From: Flavobacteriales bacterium UBA7666
GTDB taxonomy: Bacteria > Bacteroidota > Bacteroidia > Flavobacteriales_D > Crocinitomicaceae
Direction: 5' to 3'
NCBI GenBank assembly: GCA_002483265.1
Contig: DLHO01000028.1
Span: forward strand, 133,198 to 197,197
DNA length: 64,000 nt
Shown here: piece after piece, positions 1-11,300 of the stretch
Numbering within the stretch: the first letter of the stretch is position 1
How the letters are laid out: each line of letters starts with the position of its first letter
Position numbers and translations under genes: made by a program
Notes under the pieces: model-generated
The model's database searches: none
The model's input: only the letters and a program-made list of their open reading frames with translations
Told to the model about the DNA's origin: nothing

Positions 1-1328
1 GTGGAACATACACATGGCATGGAACAACTTATGCTTCAAGCGGAAGTTACACGTGGACAGGAACAAATGCAGCAGGTTGTGATTCGGCAGCAACATTGAA
101 CTTAACGATCAAGCAACCGACTTCATCCAGCAGTTCTGCTTCAGCATGTGGAACATACACATGGCATGGAACAACTTATGCTTCAAGCGGAAGTTACACG
201 TGGACTGGAACAAATGCAGCAGGTTGTGACTCCGTTATAACATTGAATTTAACAATCACACAGCCAACAACATCCAGCAGTTCTGTTTCAGCTTGCGGAA
301 CTTACTTGTGGCATGGAACAACTTATGCAACTTCCGGTTCATATACTTGGACAGGAACAAACGCAGCAGGTTGTGACTCCGTTATAACATTGAATTTAAC
401 AATCACACAGCCAACAACATCCAGCAGTTCTGTCTCAGCTTGTGGAACTTACTTGTGGCATGGAACAACTTATGCAACTTCCGGTTCATATACTTGGACA
501 GGAACAAACGCAGCAGGTTGTGATTCGGTAGTCACTTTGAACTTAACAATCAAACAGCCAACAACATCCAGCAGTTCTGTTTCAGCTTGCGGAACTTACT
601 TGTGGCACGGAACAACTTATGCAACTTCCGGTTCATATACTTGGACAGGAACAAACGCAGCAGGTTGTGATTCGGTAGTCACTTTGAACTTAACGATCAA
701 ACAACCTACTTCATCCAGCAGTTCTGTTTCAGCTTGCGGAACTTATTTGTGGCACGGAACAACTTATACCACTTCCGGTTCATATACGTGGACAGGAACA
801 AACGCAGCAGGTTGTGATTCGGTGGTAACTTTGAACTTAACAATTCAATCAGTCAATGTTTCTGTAACACTGTCCGACGATGGTACAATGACTGTAGCTG
901 AAACTGGCGGTACCTATCAGTGGGTGAAATGCGACGGTTCATTTTCTCCGATTGATCCTGCAATTTTCCAAAGCTTCACTCCGGAAGCAAACGGTACCTA
1001 TGCTGTGATCGTTACCGCGGCTAATGGCTGCACAGACACCAGCGATTGTGTAAGTATAACAAACCTTGGAGTGGAAAGTCATTCTTTTGGAGCTGAACTA
1101 AAAGCATACCCCAACCCTACTTTGGGTCTTGTGAAAATTGACTTAGGTGAAGCTTATCATGACGTAACCCTAACATTACGGGATGCGCTTGGAAGAATGG
1201 TTGAGCAATATCATTACGAAGAAATGAAGTCGATTGATCTTACTATTACTCCTGCGCGTGGTGTATATTCACTTACAATAGCAACCAACGAAGGGAAATC
1301 TGCTACACTGCAGATTGTGAAAGAATAA
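1..1328 (+). CDS. T9SS-sorted repeat protein, 3' part (5' end outside window)
   Basis: The reading frame is open from base 3, so the gene begins upstream of the window; the first apparent start (TTG at 96) lies inside a repeat and is not real. The visible part has one partial and five complete 49-residue repeats rich in Ser, Thr, Trp and Gly, each with two Cys (ACGTY and AAGCDS). A short Ig-like stretch (TGGTYQW...NGTYAVIVT) follows. The end is a type A T9SS C-terminal domain beginning AYPNPTLG and closing with LQIVKE. The family knowledge is that such domains route proteins through the outer membrane to the cell surface or medium. The repeats are probably an adhesin or surface stalk, but no function can be assigned. 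A bidirectional terminator follows directly. Confidence 0.85.
   Translation, partial: GTYTWHGTTYASSGSYTWTGTNAAGCDSAATLNLTIKQPTSSSSSASACGTYTWHGTTYASSGSYTWTGTNAAGCDSVITLNLTITQPTTSSSSVSACGTYLWHGTTYATSGSYTWTGTNAAGCDSVITLNLTITQPTTSSSSVSACGTYLWHGTTYATSGSYTWTGTNAAGCDSVVTLNLTIKQPTTSSSSVSACGTYLWHGTTYATSGSYTWTGTNAAGCDSVVTLNLTIKQPTSSSSSVSACGTYLWHGTTYTTSGSYTWTGTNAAGCDSVVTLNLTIQSVNVSVTLSDDGTMTVAETGGTYQWVKCDGSFSPIDPAIFQSFTPEANGTYAVIVTAANGCTDTSDCVSITNLGVESHSFGAELKAYPNPTLGLVKIDLGEAYHDVTLTLRDALGRMVEQYHYEEMKSIDLTITPARGVYSLTIATNEGKSATLQIVKE
114..848 (+). repeat. Five tandem 147-bp coding repeats
   Basis: Units start at 114, 261, 408, 555 and 702, each 147 bp (49 codons). A further partial copy precedes them at the window edge. 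The copies are nearly identical at DNA level, including silent sites, which points to recent duplication or homogenisation. Confidence 0.92.
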
Positions 1329-1354
1329 GAAGCACTTCGATTTGATAATTAGCA

Positions 1355-1387
1355 AAAAAGGCATTCCTGTGGGGATGCCTTTTTTGG
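1355..1387. terminator. Bidirectional terminator between convergent genes
   Basis: AAAAAAGGCATTCC pairs with GGGATGCCTTTTTT around a four-base loop with one G-T pair. Flanking A and T runs let it work both for the plus-strand repeat protein and for the minus-strand methyltransferase at the end of the Tc operon. Confidence 0.85.
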
Positions 1388-1393
1388 ATTAGT

Positions 1394-2014
1394 TCAGTTC
1401 CTTCTAAAACTGCAAAACAGGAAATTCTGCGTGGTGTCAAATGGTGTAGTGTGATCCTCAATTATACAGCGAATCTTCTCAAATCCATTTTGAAATTCGG
1501 AAATCAGTGCTTCTTCACTGTACTGTTGAATGTCTAATCCACTACATTTTTTCGGACCATTTTCAGAGAAAGTCCCGATGGTCAAATAACCGCTTATTGA
1601 ATTGCGGGCAATTTCCAGGTACTTTTCAATTTGTTCGGTAGTAGTTAAAAAGTGAAAAGCAGCTCTATCGTGCCAAAGGTCAAATGTCATATTGGGTTTA
1701 AACACAGTAATGTCGCTCACAACCCAATTCACTAAACCGGCTTTTGAACCAAGCCTTTTCTTTGCCCGTTCAAGTGCTTTTGCCGAAATGTCCAAGACAG
1801 TGATATTCTCAAAACCAGCTTCCAATAGGAAATCAACGAGTTTACTGTCCCCACCACCAACATCAATAATACTTGCTGTTTTCGGTAAGTTTAGTGAGGT
1901 GATAAAATCAAGTGAGGTCTTGGGAACCTCCTGAGTCCAACTCACCTGATCAGGTGTTTTGGTTTCATAAACCGTTTCCCAATGTTTTTTATTGTCAAAA
2001 TTCTCCATCACCAT
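1394..2014 (-). CDS. Class I SAM-dependent methyltransferase
   Basis: This 206-residue protein has the Rossmann methyltransferase signature: motif I is IIDVGGGDSKLVD near residue 50, an acidic motif II is VLDIS near 75, and WHDRAAFHFLT near 115 matches the post-III region of small-molecule methyltransferases. The length suits a single catalytic domain. The substrate cannot be read from the sequence. Translation may start at the first ATG or at the second one six bases later (MENFDNKK). It is the last gene of the minus-strand Tc toxin operon, 19 bases after the nucleotidyltransferase stop. A link to the toxin is possible only from position, and it could be an unrelated passenger. Confidence 0.8.
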   Translation of the reverse strand: MVMENFDNKKHWETVYETKTPDQVSWTQEVPKTSLDFITSLNLPKTASIIDVGGGDSKLVDFLLEAGFENITVLDISAKALERAKKRLGSKAGLVNWVVSDITVFKPNMTFDLWHDRAAFHFLTTTEQIEKYLEIARNSISGYLTIGTFSENGPKKCSGLDIQQYSEEALISEFQNGFEKIRCIIEDHTTPFDTTQNFLFCSFRRN

Positions 2015-2033
2015 TCATTGTTATTCCACAAAG

Positions 2034-2360
2034 TTATGCTTTATCCGATTTGTCATATACAATTCTTCCGGTTTTCATCACCGAATGTATAAATGAATAT
2101 TCCTCTGAACCGTACTCTTCCACTTCCTCCGGGGTATACACATGAATATCCACACCTATGAGGAGATTAGACAAAAAAGGTCTAATCTCCTGATCACGCT
2201 GTGACATCGGTAATGAAGTATTCTTGATCACAAACAAATCGAGGTCACTCCTGCTTGTTGCCTTCCCTTTTGCATAGGAGCCGAATACAATTACTTTATC
2301 CGGCTCTATGCGGTTTACGATCTTATCAACAAGATTTTTTATTTCTTCTTCTTTTAACAT
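2034..2360 (-). CDS. Minimal nucleotidyltransferase (MNT/KNTase-like)
   Basis: The 108-residue protein carries the pol-beta-type nucleotidyltransferase signature GSYAKGKATSRSDLDL at about residues 27-42, with the paired Asp residues that bind metal. A later acid in DIHVYTPEE could be the third ligand. This is the size of stand-alone MNT domains, which often act as antitoxins to HEPN toxins by adenylylating or AMPylating them. No HEPN gene is next to it, so the partner is missing or different. The start ATG lies one base past the TcA stop codon, so the two genes are almost certainly co-transcribed and translationally coupled. A role in modifying a toxin component is inference only. Confidence 0.82.
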   Translation of the reverse strand: MLKEEEIKNLVDKIVNRIEPDKVIVFGSYAKGKATSRSDLDLFVIKNTSLPMSQRDQEIRPFLSNLLIGVDIHVYTPEEVEEYGSEEYSFIHSVMKTGRIVYDKSDKA

Positions 2361-2361
2361 A

Positions 2362-5300
2362 CTAGGTTATAGCGTAGTTAATGATTAGGAACAATTCTTC
2401 AATCGCATCTGCAGGAAGAGATTTGAAATCACCTGCCCCGTTTTCTTTCATTTTAATTGTCCAAGTATTCAGAGCAACTTCACTTCCAGTAAGATCAACG
2501 AACGAATTATGTAATCCCTGATAGGTTGTCCCAACTGCCAGATTTAGAAGATCAGCATCGGTATTCCCTAAGGGTGAAACCATGACTTTATAAACTTTAC
2601 TGCTATCCTTTGCCAGTGCGACGACTTCAATTTTGGATACTTTTTTATTTGCAAAGTTTCGTGTAAAATATGGAAGGCGATCCTGAAGATTTTCCAATAT
2701 TAATTGCTGATCACCTGAGCCAGCAGGCTGCAAAAATTTATGCCATTCAGTTGAAAACTCCTTTTTGATATCATAAACCCGGAATAAACCATTCTTATCC
2801 TCAGCCAATGCGATCTTATTCATTTTCTTATTGAATTCCAAAACGACAGCATCCTTTAATCCTTCACCTCCTTCACGTGCAGTGTATTTCAAATGAATAA
2901 TGACATCTGAAATCGTACTCAAATCAAACTGACTGAAATCCTTATTCAATTTAATCTGCCAGCTGCTAATCGCTCCCGCTCCTTCAAATGGCAAATAGCG
3001 TTCGTCACGGAAATTTAATTCAAACATCCCGCTATCGTTTTGCGCGCTGCTGGTAGCAATGGATTGGATCCCCGAAATCTCATCTCGGAATCTTTGATCA
3101 TCACCTGCAAAATCACGTTCGTATTTTCCCGCAAGTAACCTGCTTTCTTTTCTTAAGCTATTTCTGCTTAAGGTAAGTGTGCACGCTATGGTTGAATAAG
3201 GTCCTGAAATACATGGTATGGATAAACTTACTGATTTCAGTCGACGGAAGTAATGTCCGGGATAATCCACATCAAAAACTGTTTCCGGAATATCCAGAAT
3301 ACATTCTCCGTTTTGTTTTAGCTTCAGTAAAGCAACCGGGTCTAACTGAGCAATAGAAACATGTTTTGTCAATTCATATTCCCGACGATTTTGCTCATAG
3401 TAAGCACTTTCCAGACGTTTCAGATCGAAAAAGAGTTTTTCTCCGGAAAGAAGTCCTTTTTTCAAACTATCCCAATAACCAAATTGGATATAATTCGAAT
3501 CACTCAATCCTAATTCATATCTGAAACAACGTTCTGCCCGCTTGGCAATATCAAAAGCCAACTGATAACTTTGAAAATAGACCGTAGAAACTTGGTTGAT
3601 CATCCAATCATATAATTCCTGATTGGTAAATTTGCTACGCATATATTCCTGATCTTTCTCCAGGTTTTCTTTCTGACGATCGTGATTACGAAGCTCTAAT
3701 CCTGCCATTTGATTACGGACTTCGGCAGCTGCGATCTGTTTACTGATCTGTGGAAGCTCTTTTTCGGCAAGGCGCTTTTGAAAATCCCATTCATCGGCTC
3801 TTCTACCATAGCCTGAAGCAGTAGATGACATTGCTGCTCCAATTTGAAGAATACTAGCCACTCCTTTTGTTACCTCTGCAGCTTTTGTTATACCTGATGT
3901 AACACTTCGTCCTCCGAGTTGAACATTTACAGTGGGAGTTCCTCCGAATCCGGCTGCACCGGCAGTTACTTCAGGTATGAGACTGGTTCCTGTTCCTAAA
4001 GCATTTAAAACAGTCGCCACAGTTTCTGCGGTAATAGCACCAGTTGTTAATGAAAAACTCAAAATTTCACCTGCATTCCAACCATCAGTAACTAACTTTT
4101 CGTAATACGCTTTTCGTTCCTGAGTGATCTTTTTACCCTCACTCATCGATTCCCAGTTTCTTAGTGTTTCCTCTATTTGTTTATTTTTCAAGTCCCTTAC
4201 TGCATCCATCATGGTCAATTCATGACTACTGCGTAAGATGGCAAAAGCCTCTGCATCTTTTTTCTCTAATGCTGATAGCATAGCCGCTCCCAACGATTTT
4301 ACTTCATTGCATAATTCCAGAGCTTTCTGGATCATAAAATTGAAACGGTACAAAGGCATCGGTGCATTCATCTCGGCAAGTACGGAACTTAAATCCAGAC
4401 CTCCTGCCGTAGCACGAACCAAAGCTCCCGGATCAATAGGTGGATCAAACAAAGGCAATTGCTGAACCATCCCATCAATGTTCATACAATGACGAATTTT
4501 GAATAAGCGATCCGCAACCAAATCCCACATTGAAAGCAGTTTTTCATTGTTTGGGATACAGAAATACAGGACATCCAATCGTGGTAGCTCCGGTTTTTCT
4601 TCTCCCATCGTACCAGCTGAAGATACGGCAGGAAGCAGGTTTTCTATTTCCATCAACGCATTGCCGAATACATCTACTCCATCTTGTTCCAATTGATAAA
4701 AGGTTTTAACCGGATTTGCTATTTTCTTAGGAATGCTACTCGGGCGTTTTCCCAATACGGCATCGGCCAAAACATATAACTGCGTAGCTTCATTGATTGT
4801 TTCAATTGTGTTCCGGCGGAATAGTTGATCTCCCCAAGCAATAATCGTCTGGATGTATTTAATCAAAACACTTTTTTGGTAAGCTACCGTGCGCATTCTG
4901 GCAATCAGATGCGGATTAAACGGATTGTCTCTCCATTCATTCACTTGCGAAGCAAGCTCTCCCTCACCTTTAGCAATTGCAAGTAGCAGATTTTCTATTT
5001 TTTGCTTGTAATAATCGGCTTTGGTCGTTTCGTAAAAAGGTTTCGTAATCCAATATTTTTGCTGTGGGGTGGCAGGATCGCTCACAGCATTGTCTGTATT
5101 AGTTGGATTGAAAATATAATGAAACCATTCCAATGCTTCTTCAAAACGCTGGTTATTTGCCAGTTTATTTGCAATATGGAAAGGAGCATGAAAGAACAAC
5201 TCCCAATTGTAAAGTGAATATGCTCCTTCATAAGAAAAATCTACATCTTCTACCGGGTGTGATTTCGTTTTATCCGCTAACACATAGTTTTTAGTCACAA

Positions 5301-8300
5301 GGGACGTAGGCTGATAATTTGCAAAATTAAAGATTGCAGGTGCCTCTGGAATGGTTTGCGGACTTACTTGAATACGGCGATTCAATAAGCCATTGATTCC
5401 CCAAATATTGAGTTCCTTGATAAATAATTCCGTAAAAGGGTGATAGTGAATAAAGAAAGTAAATGATTTGGTTTCCTGCGTATGCCATTGCTTAGAGATA
5501 TACTCTTGTGTTTTATCGATTGCATAATCAACAAAGTAATTTCTGGATGCATCCCAAAAGAAAAAGGATCCCTTTTTTTGAAAAGACCTTGCTTTTGAAT
5601 CAACAACCGTATTAGCCGGAGTTATCTTATTCAATAGAAGAAGGGTCTCCGCGTTGTGTGCAGCCTGAAGATTATGCGTTTTACCGGATTCTTCAACCAC
5701 ATTGTAATAAAAATAGAATGAGGAAGTGTTGTGATAATGCAAACCATTCTTGTAATAACTATTTGGTGCCGTAATCAAGTGTTCGGTAGTTGCTTCGCTT
5801 TCATTTGAAATAAGCTCCCTACCTACTTTTTTAAATACGCTTTCTTTTTCACCAATTGGTGCATTATTGGTCCCGTTTCGATTGTACAAGCGCACTTCAA
5901 TAAATGGCTTGAGTTTTACTTTTAGGGAAATATTCTCAGTGCTTTTATTTACCGTTGCGGATTGAAAAATTACTTCCGGTGCATCCGACAATACTTTTGG
6001 CGTCCATTTTCCTTTTTTAAGCTCACTCCAAAATAAGCGAATTTCCCAATACCTGGTTGGAGATCCAACTGTTCCACCGGAACTGGAAGTAGGAATGTTA
6101 AAACTGGTTGGTTCGACCGCTTTTTCCAAAAACTGTGGCCACAATAAGTGTAATCTCCGATTGTGAATGCCTGCAACCAAATGATTCCCTGCAATTTCCA
6201 GATCCACTTTTTCCCAGGCTGTCCAACGTCCTTTATTGATCCTTTTACGATAAAAATAATCTGGTGATATACTGCTACGTGAACGTGCGAAAACATGGAG
6301 TACTTCTTGCGTACTACTTATTACTTCGTTGTAAATGGTCCGGACTTCCAGATTGGAAACATGATCCAATTTCTCCAAATAATTCAGATATGCCTGTTCT
6401 GCAGTTTCTTTGGTAATGTCATTTTGCATCAACTCGTTTTCAAGGTCTTTGAAAAAAGGTGATTTTTCATCCCGTAATTCAGGCTCTATCCAGTTTTCAG
6501 GATACAAGAATACTTTCCGATTGGCTTCCCAAACGCGGTAATACTTCATCCATTTCCATTGTTTCCATTTAGAATCAGCCAAATCGTCTGAAGGATCTAT
6601 TTTTTCAGATCTAACTGCAATGTCTAATTCCAAGTTCATCAAACAACGCTGTACAAACAATTGAGCTGAAGCTGCTGCCTGTTTCAATCGTGACGTTAGC
6701 ATACACGCACTCATTTCCACATCGATGAGGAAGTAACTGTACAAGGCATTCGTATCCATCCAGTTCGGATTGGACCGGGAAGTAAGCCAGCTTACCAAGG
6801 CTGAACGTTTTTGTTCCCTGAACACATCTTGTAGAGGCTGGATCACTTTTTGCCATTGTGCTAAATCATATTTAGCCTTCACTGTTTGTTTCATACTTTC
6901 GGCATCCTCAAATACCGGTTCCGCCTTCGTCCAGTCAATTGCCCGTTTTGCACTCACTCCCAGTCTAAGCAGAATTTGCATGCAATGACTTAATCGGATG
7001 AAGGTATCCGACTTACGCAGTTCCTGTTTCACATTCCAACGGAATGCCGCAGCCAAATCAGTGATATCGGTTTCTTTCCATCCGCTTAATTTTGAAAGCA
7101 GTGTAATTGTTTCCGGCTCAAGAACCGCTACATCCAATACCTTATCTAAAAATTCAAATGCAGTTATTTCCGATTTTGGAAGGGTGCTTTTGAAACCGAA
7201 AAAATCAACCAGAGAAATCCATTTGCTTAGTGAAACGGAAGTATTCGTGTCTATCGGAAAATCTTTCGGATGCGGCCAGTTCAAATCATTGGCGTGTGTT
7301 CCTGCAAGCCACCAATTTAATTCGTCGCTCTTGATTTTCAGTTTTCCAATGATCAGCGCTTCTTTATGAAGTAATCTGAGCGACTGGAAACTTTTCGCGA
7401 AATTGGTCTCATTTACCGTGAACTTGTAAGCACCGTTTAATTTTTCAAGTAGTTTCGGATCATTTAAATTTTGCAACAATGTGGTTGTCTCCGAAGAAAT
7501 TTTGAGTTTGGAAAGCACCAGATCTGCACTTGGCACTTCCAATTGAAACAGTTCAGCAATTTTTTGTTTGATGAATAATTCTTTTCCGGTTTTAACTAAA
7601 TATTTCTGCAACTCATCTTGAAAATACTCAAAACGATCTTGTAAGGCCATACCCGAACCCGGAGGAAGCGGCGCAAAATTGGTTTTGGCAACCGCCAAAT
7701 CCAATACACCTGCAAAATAATGGTCTATGAGTGTATTCCTGGTTTCCGTGATGGTATCTTCCCAGGTTCCATTAATGATTGCTAAAGCTTTCCCCTGTTC
7801 GGTATCGTTTACAAAAACAGGTAGCAATCCTAATTTACTCTTTATATAATCTTCGAATGTTTCTTCTGTTTTTATGAGTAAATCATCTTCCGTCTTTTGC
7901 AAGCCCTCCCGGATTTCCTTGATCGCAGCTACAATCGCTTTGTCTTCCAGTGCAACTCCTGATTTTGCTTTATACTGATGTGCCAATAAATAATCCAGTT
8001 CCGCTATTTCAAATTCAGAAGCTTCTATCTTTTCCTTCAAAGCAATGAAATCCAACAAGTTTTTTGAATTCAAAAACGGATTTATTGCCCAAAGTCGTTT
8101 TAGTCGCTTGAACTGATCAATCGTTAATCCGATAGCTTTTGCTAAACTGCTGATTCGGTAAATCTTGCTTAAAACATCCCAATTCAGTGGACTTGCTACG
8201 TTCAATGATAAATCATCCAAAATACCATTCAAATCTTCTTCACTGATGCGAAATGCCGCAAGGATCCCTGGAACTTTATCAGGAACAGCCGGTGTACCAT

Positions 8301-11300
8301 CCCCTGATATCGGACCTGAAATCAAATCAGGACTTTCCGGAAACACTGCTGTAGCATCTACTAATTTATTGCGGAACAAGCGTTGATACAGGGTTTGAAT
8401 TGCCGGTGCATCGGATTTGCTTCTATCCAGGTAAATGCTGTGGTCTATCTTTGTAAAAAGCGCCTGAGTCATTCTCCAATCCCAATCCAATTTCACCCGG
8501 ATGCGATCCATTTCGGAAATAGTTTGAAGCACATTTTCCGTCAATTGTTTATCAACGATAGCCGGGTCGGAATTGGTATCGAGCAACAACATATCCACTT
8601 CCCACATCGAACAACCCAATTTTCTCCATAGTCGTATAAAACGATGGATTCTTCCAAGTGCATCGGCTGTTAAACCAACAATTTGAAATTTAGCTGTATC
8701 GCAATTCGCAGCGTTACTATCGGTATTATCATTAATGTAAATACTTTTTGAAGGATTGACATACTGCATATCCAAAACTTGCAATAACTCTTTATAGCTA
8801 AGTTCTGTCCGATGTAACATTACTGAAACATTACTCAACACATTGATCCATGTTCCGGTAACATTTGTAGATGGATCTGCCGGCGTATCCGGATGTGATA
8901 TGTTATTTCCATCTTCCAACAACCCCCAAAAATCCCAGGACTGTTTACCAGCCAGTGTTCCCGATATTATTTTCCACTCTGTTTCATTGAGCACCAGATA
9001 TGAAGCACCAATTTGAAAATTTGTCGGAGCAAGTGTTACATTATCTGCTAATTTTTGCTGAAACGATTCAAACAATCGAGGTTGAGCAACTCCCAAATGA
9101 TCCAAATAAGTTTTGGATTGAAGATTCCACAAGTTAAAGGGCAAATTAAACGGAAAAACCTCCAAAGCCAATTTATCGTAAGCTTCCGGGTTTGTGTATT
9201 CCGGATTAGCCCGCAATTCTGCAGATGTTAAATGAGTTTGTTTGGTGGGAAGAATAACTAATTTCCCTCCTGCTATAAACAGTTTATATGCATGCTGTTT
9301 ATCACGGATCGCCCATTGATTTCTGCTATCCGGAAGGTACACTTCAGCATCTGAATCAATCGGTATTTTTTTAGCCAGCAATTCATTTCTTACATTCTGC
9401 TGAATGGTACCAGCTGTTAATTCCGTTTGAATGGCGCTGTTCAATACGATCGGATCGGGAGGAGACACTGCATCTTCCAAAATTTCATTTACCAGATCGA
9501 TATATGGAAGTGCTGTATTGGTGTTTTCACAACTCAGTTCCATTTCTCCCAAATCGGGTCTGCGTTCCAACAACACCTGTTTTACTTTTTTACCCAGATT
9601 GATGTCTGTACCGTTTGTATTACGCTCATTCAAAAACCTCAATATATCCACAAAGTGAGCGGCAGGACTAAACACCGACCGACATGAAGAGCATTCACAA
9701 AAATCAAGGGAACCAAAAAGTGTCTGAAGATTCGGGATTGTTTTTATTTTAGCTTCTTCTTCGGGAGAAATACTAAGTCCAAGGGTTGATGCAGGCATCA
9801 ACCCGTTTACTGTATGGTTATAATTCCCATAGAGACTTAAAGTAAGAGCATAGGCATTTTCTGCTTTTTGATAGAGCTTTTTGCTTTCAATTTTGTTAAT
9901 TCCCGTATCTTTTAAGGAAGTAACAAACTGCTCTTTCCCCATAAAATAAATCTGTTGAGCTGATTCTATGTTTCGGCTTAAAAGGGCATCCACTGCCAGA
10001 TGTGTAGGTTTTAGTTTAAAGACTCTCTGAATAGATTTTAGCTGCTGAATAACGCCTTCTTTGTCTTTAACAGCATCCAATGCTTCTCTATTTTCGGCAA
10101 TATAATGATCGATGCGATACCTATCCAGGTGAAAATGGGGATTATTATCCAAAAATGTAACCACATCACTCTTTACGTTTACAGCACTTTGTTCTGTTCT
10201 GTCCAGTTTAGCCATAAACGCTGTTGTTGCATAAGCGCGTTCAAAACGTTGCTCCAAAATAGCTCCAAATGTTTGAAATTTTTCTTCTTCGGTATCTCCG
10301 TCAATATTAGCAGGAACTCCTACCGGTTTTCCGTCAGTTCCCTTTGTTTTAAACACTTCTGCCCATTCCTGTCGGTCTAATTTCGCCAGATCTCGTTTAC
10401 TTGTAAGATTCTGTTTTTTAAACTGCTGGTTCAAGGCTGCAACCAATGGTATATGATTGCGGGTTAAAGCACCCAGCTCAAAATTCAACTTCACATCTCT
10501 TATAACTTCTTTTTCAAGTACCTGATCCGTTTCCAGTTTTTTCCAGAAGGCACTCATCGGACCAATATGATCAGTGAAAGCCTCGATAAATTTTGATTTA
10601 TCTTTAGCCGCACTCGGTGTCAGTTGAAGTAATTGATCGATGGTTCCTTTACCTGCACCAAATGAATCATCAGCAGCATAATTGAGTTTTATAAGTCGGA
10701 GTGTATACAGGATATTAGCTAGTTCCGCTTTTATTAGGGCAGGAATCAGGTTATCGCTAAGAGCTTTTTCAAGCAATTCTTTTTGCAGTTCAGGATTAAT
10801 CGCAGATAAATCCTTCAGAACTTTATCCTTTAATAATTCTACGCGGTCATAATCCTGAATATCCTGTAAAACAGTATCAGATAATAGAGCTGGCTGTCCT
10901 TGACGCAGGAATGCAAAAAAGACAGCTGCCTCCAATGGCATTTTTTCTCTCGCAGTTTTTTCAACTAAATGATGGCAAAAAATCCAGGTTCCTATAATCA
11001 ACTGACTTCTCCCCGATTCACCAGAAAGGAATGAAATATCCTGAAATTGTTCATCCTCCCGCAATTCCAAGGGTGAAATACCTTCCAATAAAGGACTAAG
11101 AGTATCCGTTAATTTCTCCCATTCCGATGCTCCTTTGTAAGACGCATTATTGAGATTTATATTCATCTCCAAATCAGTTGGTGCATTGTAAAAAATAGCC
11201 GATTTATAGATTTCTTTTCCCGTTTCGTCGCTTACTTTCACCACAATATCAGCGGCATCTTTTTCAGCTTTCTGGAACTGATCTGGTGTATACTTTACTT

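Noticed and set aside
114..848. CRISPR-like periodicity
   Set aside because: The units are 147 bp, contiguous, in frame and without spacers, so they are protein repeats.
2034..2360. HEPN-MNT toxin-antitoxin pair
   Set aside because: The MNT half is clear, but neither neighbour has a HEPN motif, so only a lone nucleotidyltransferase can be claimed.
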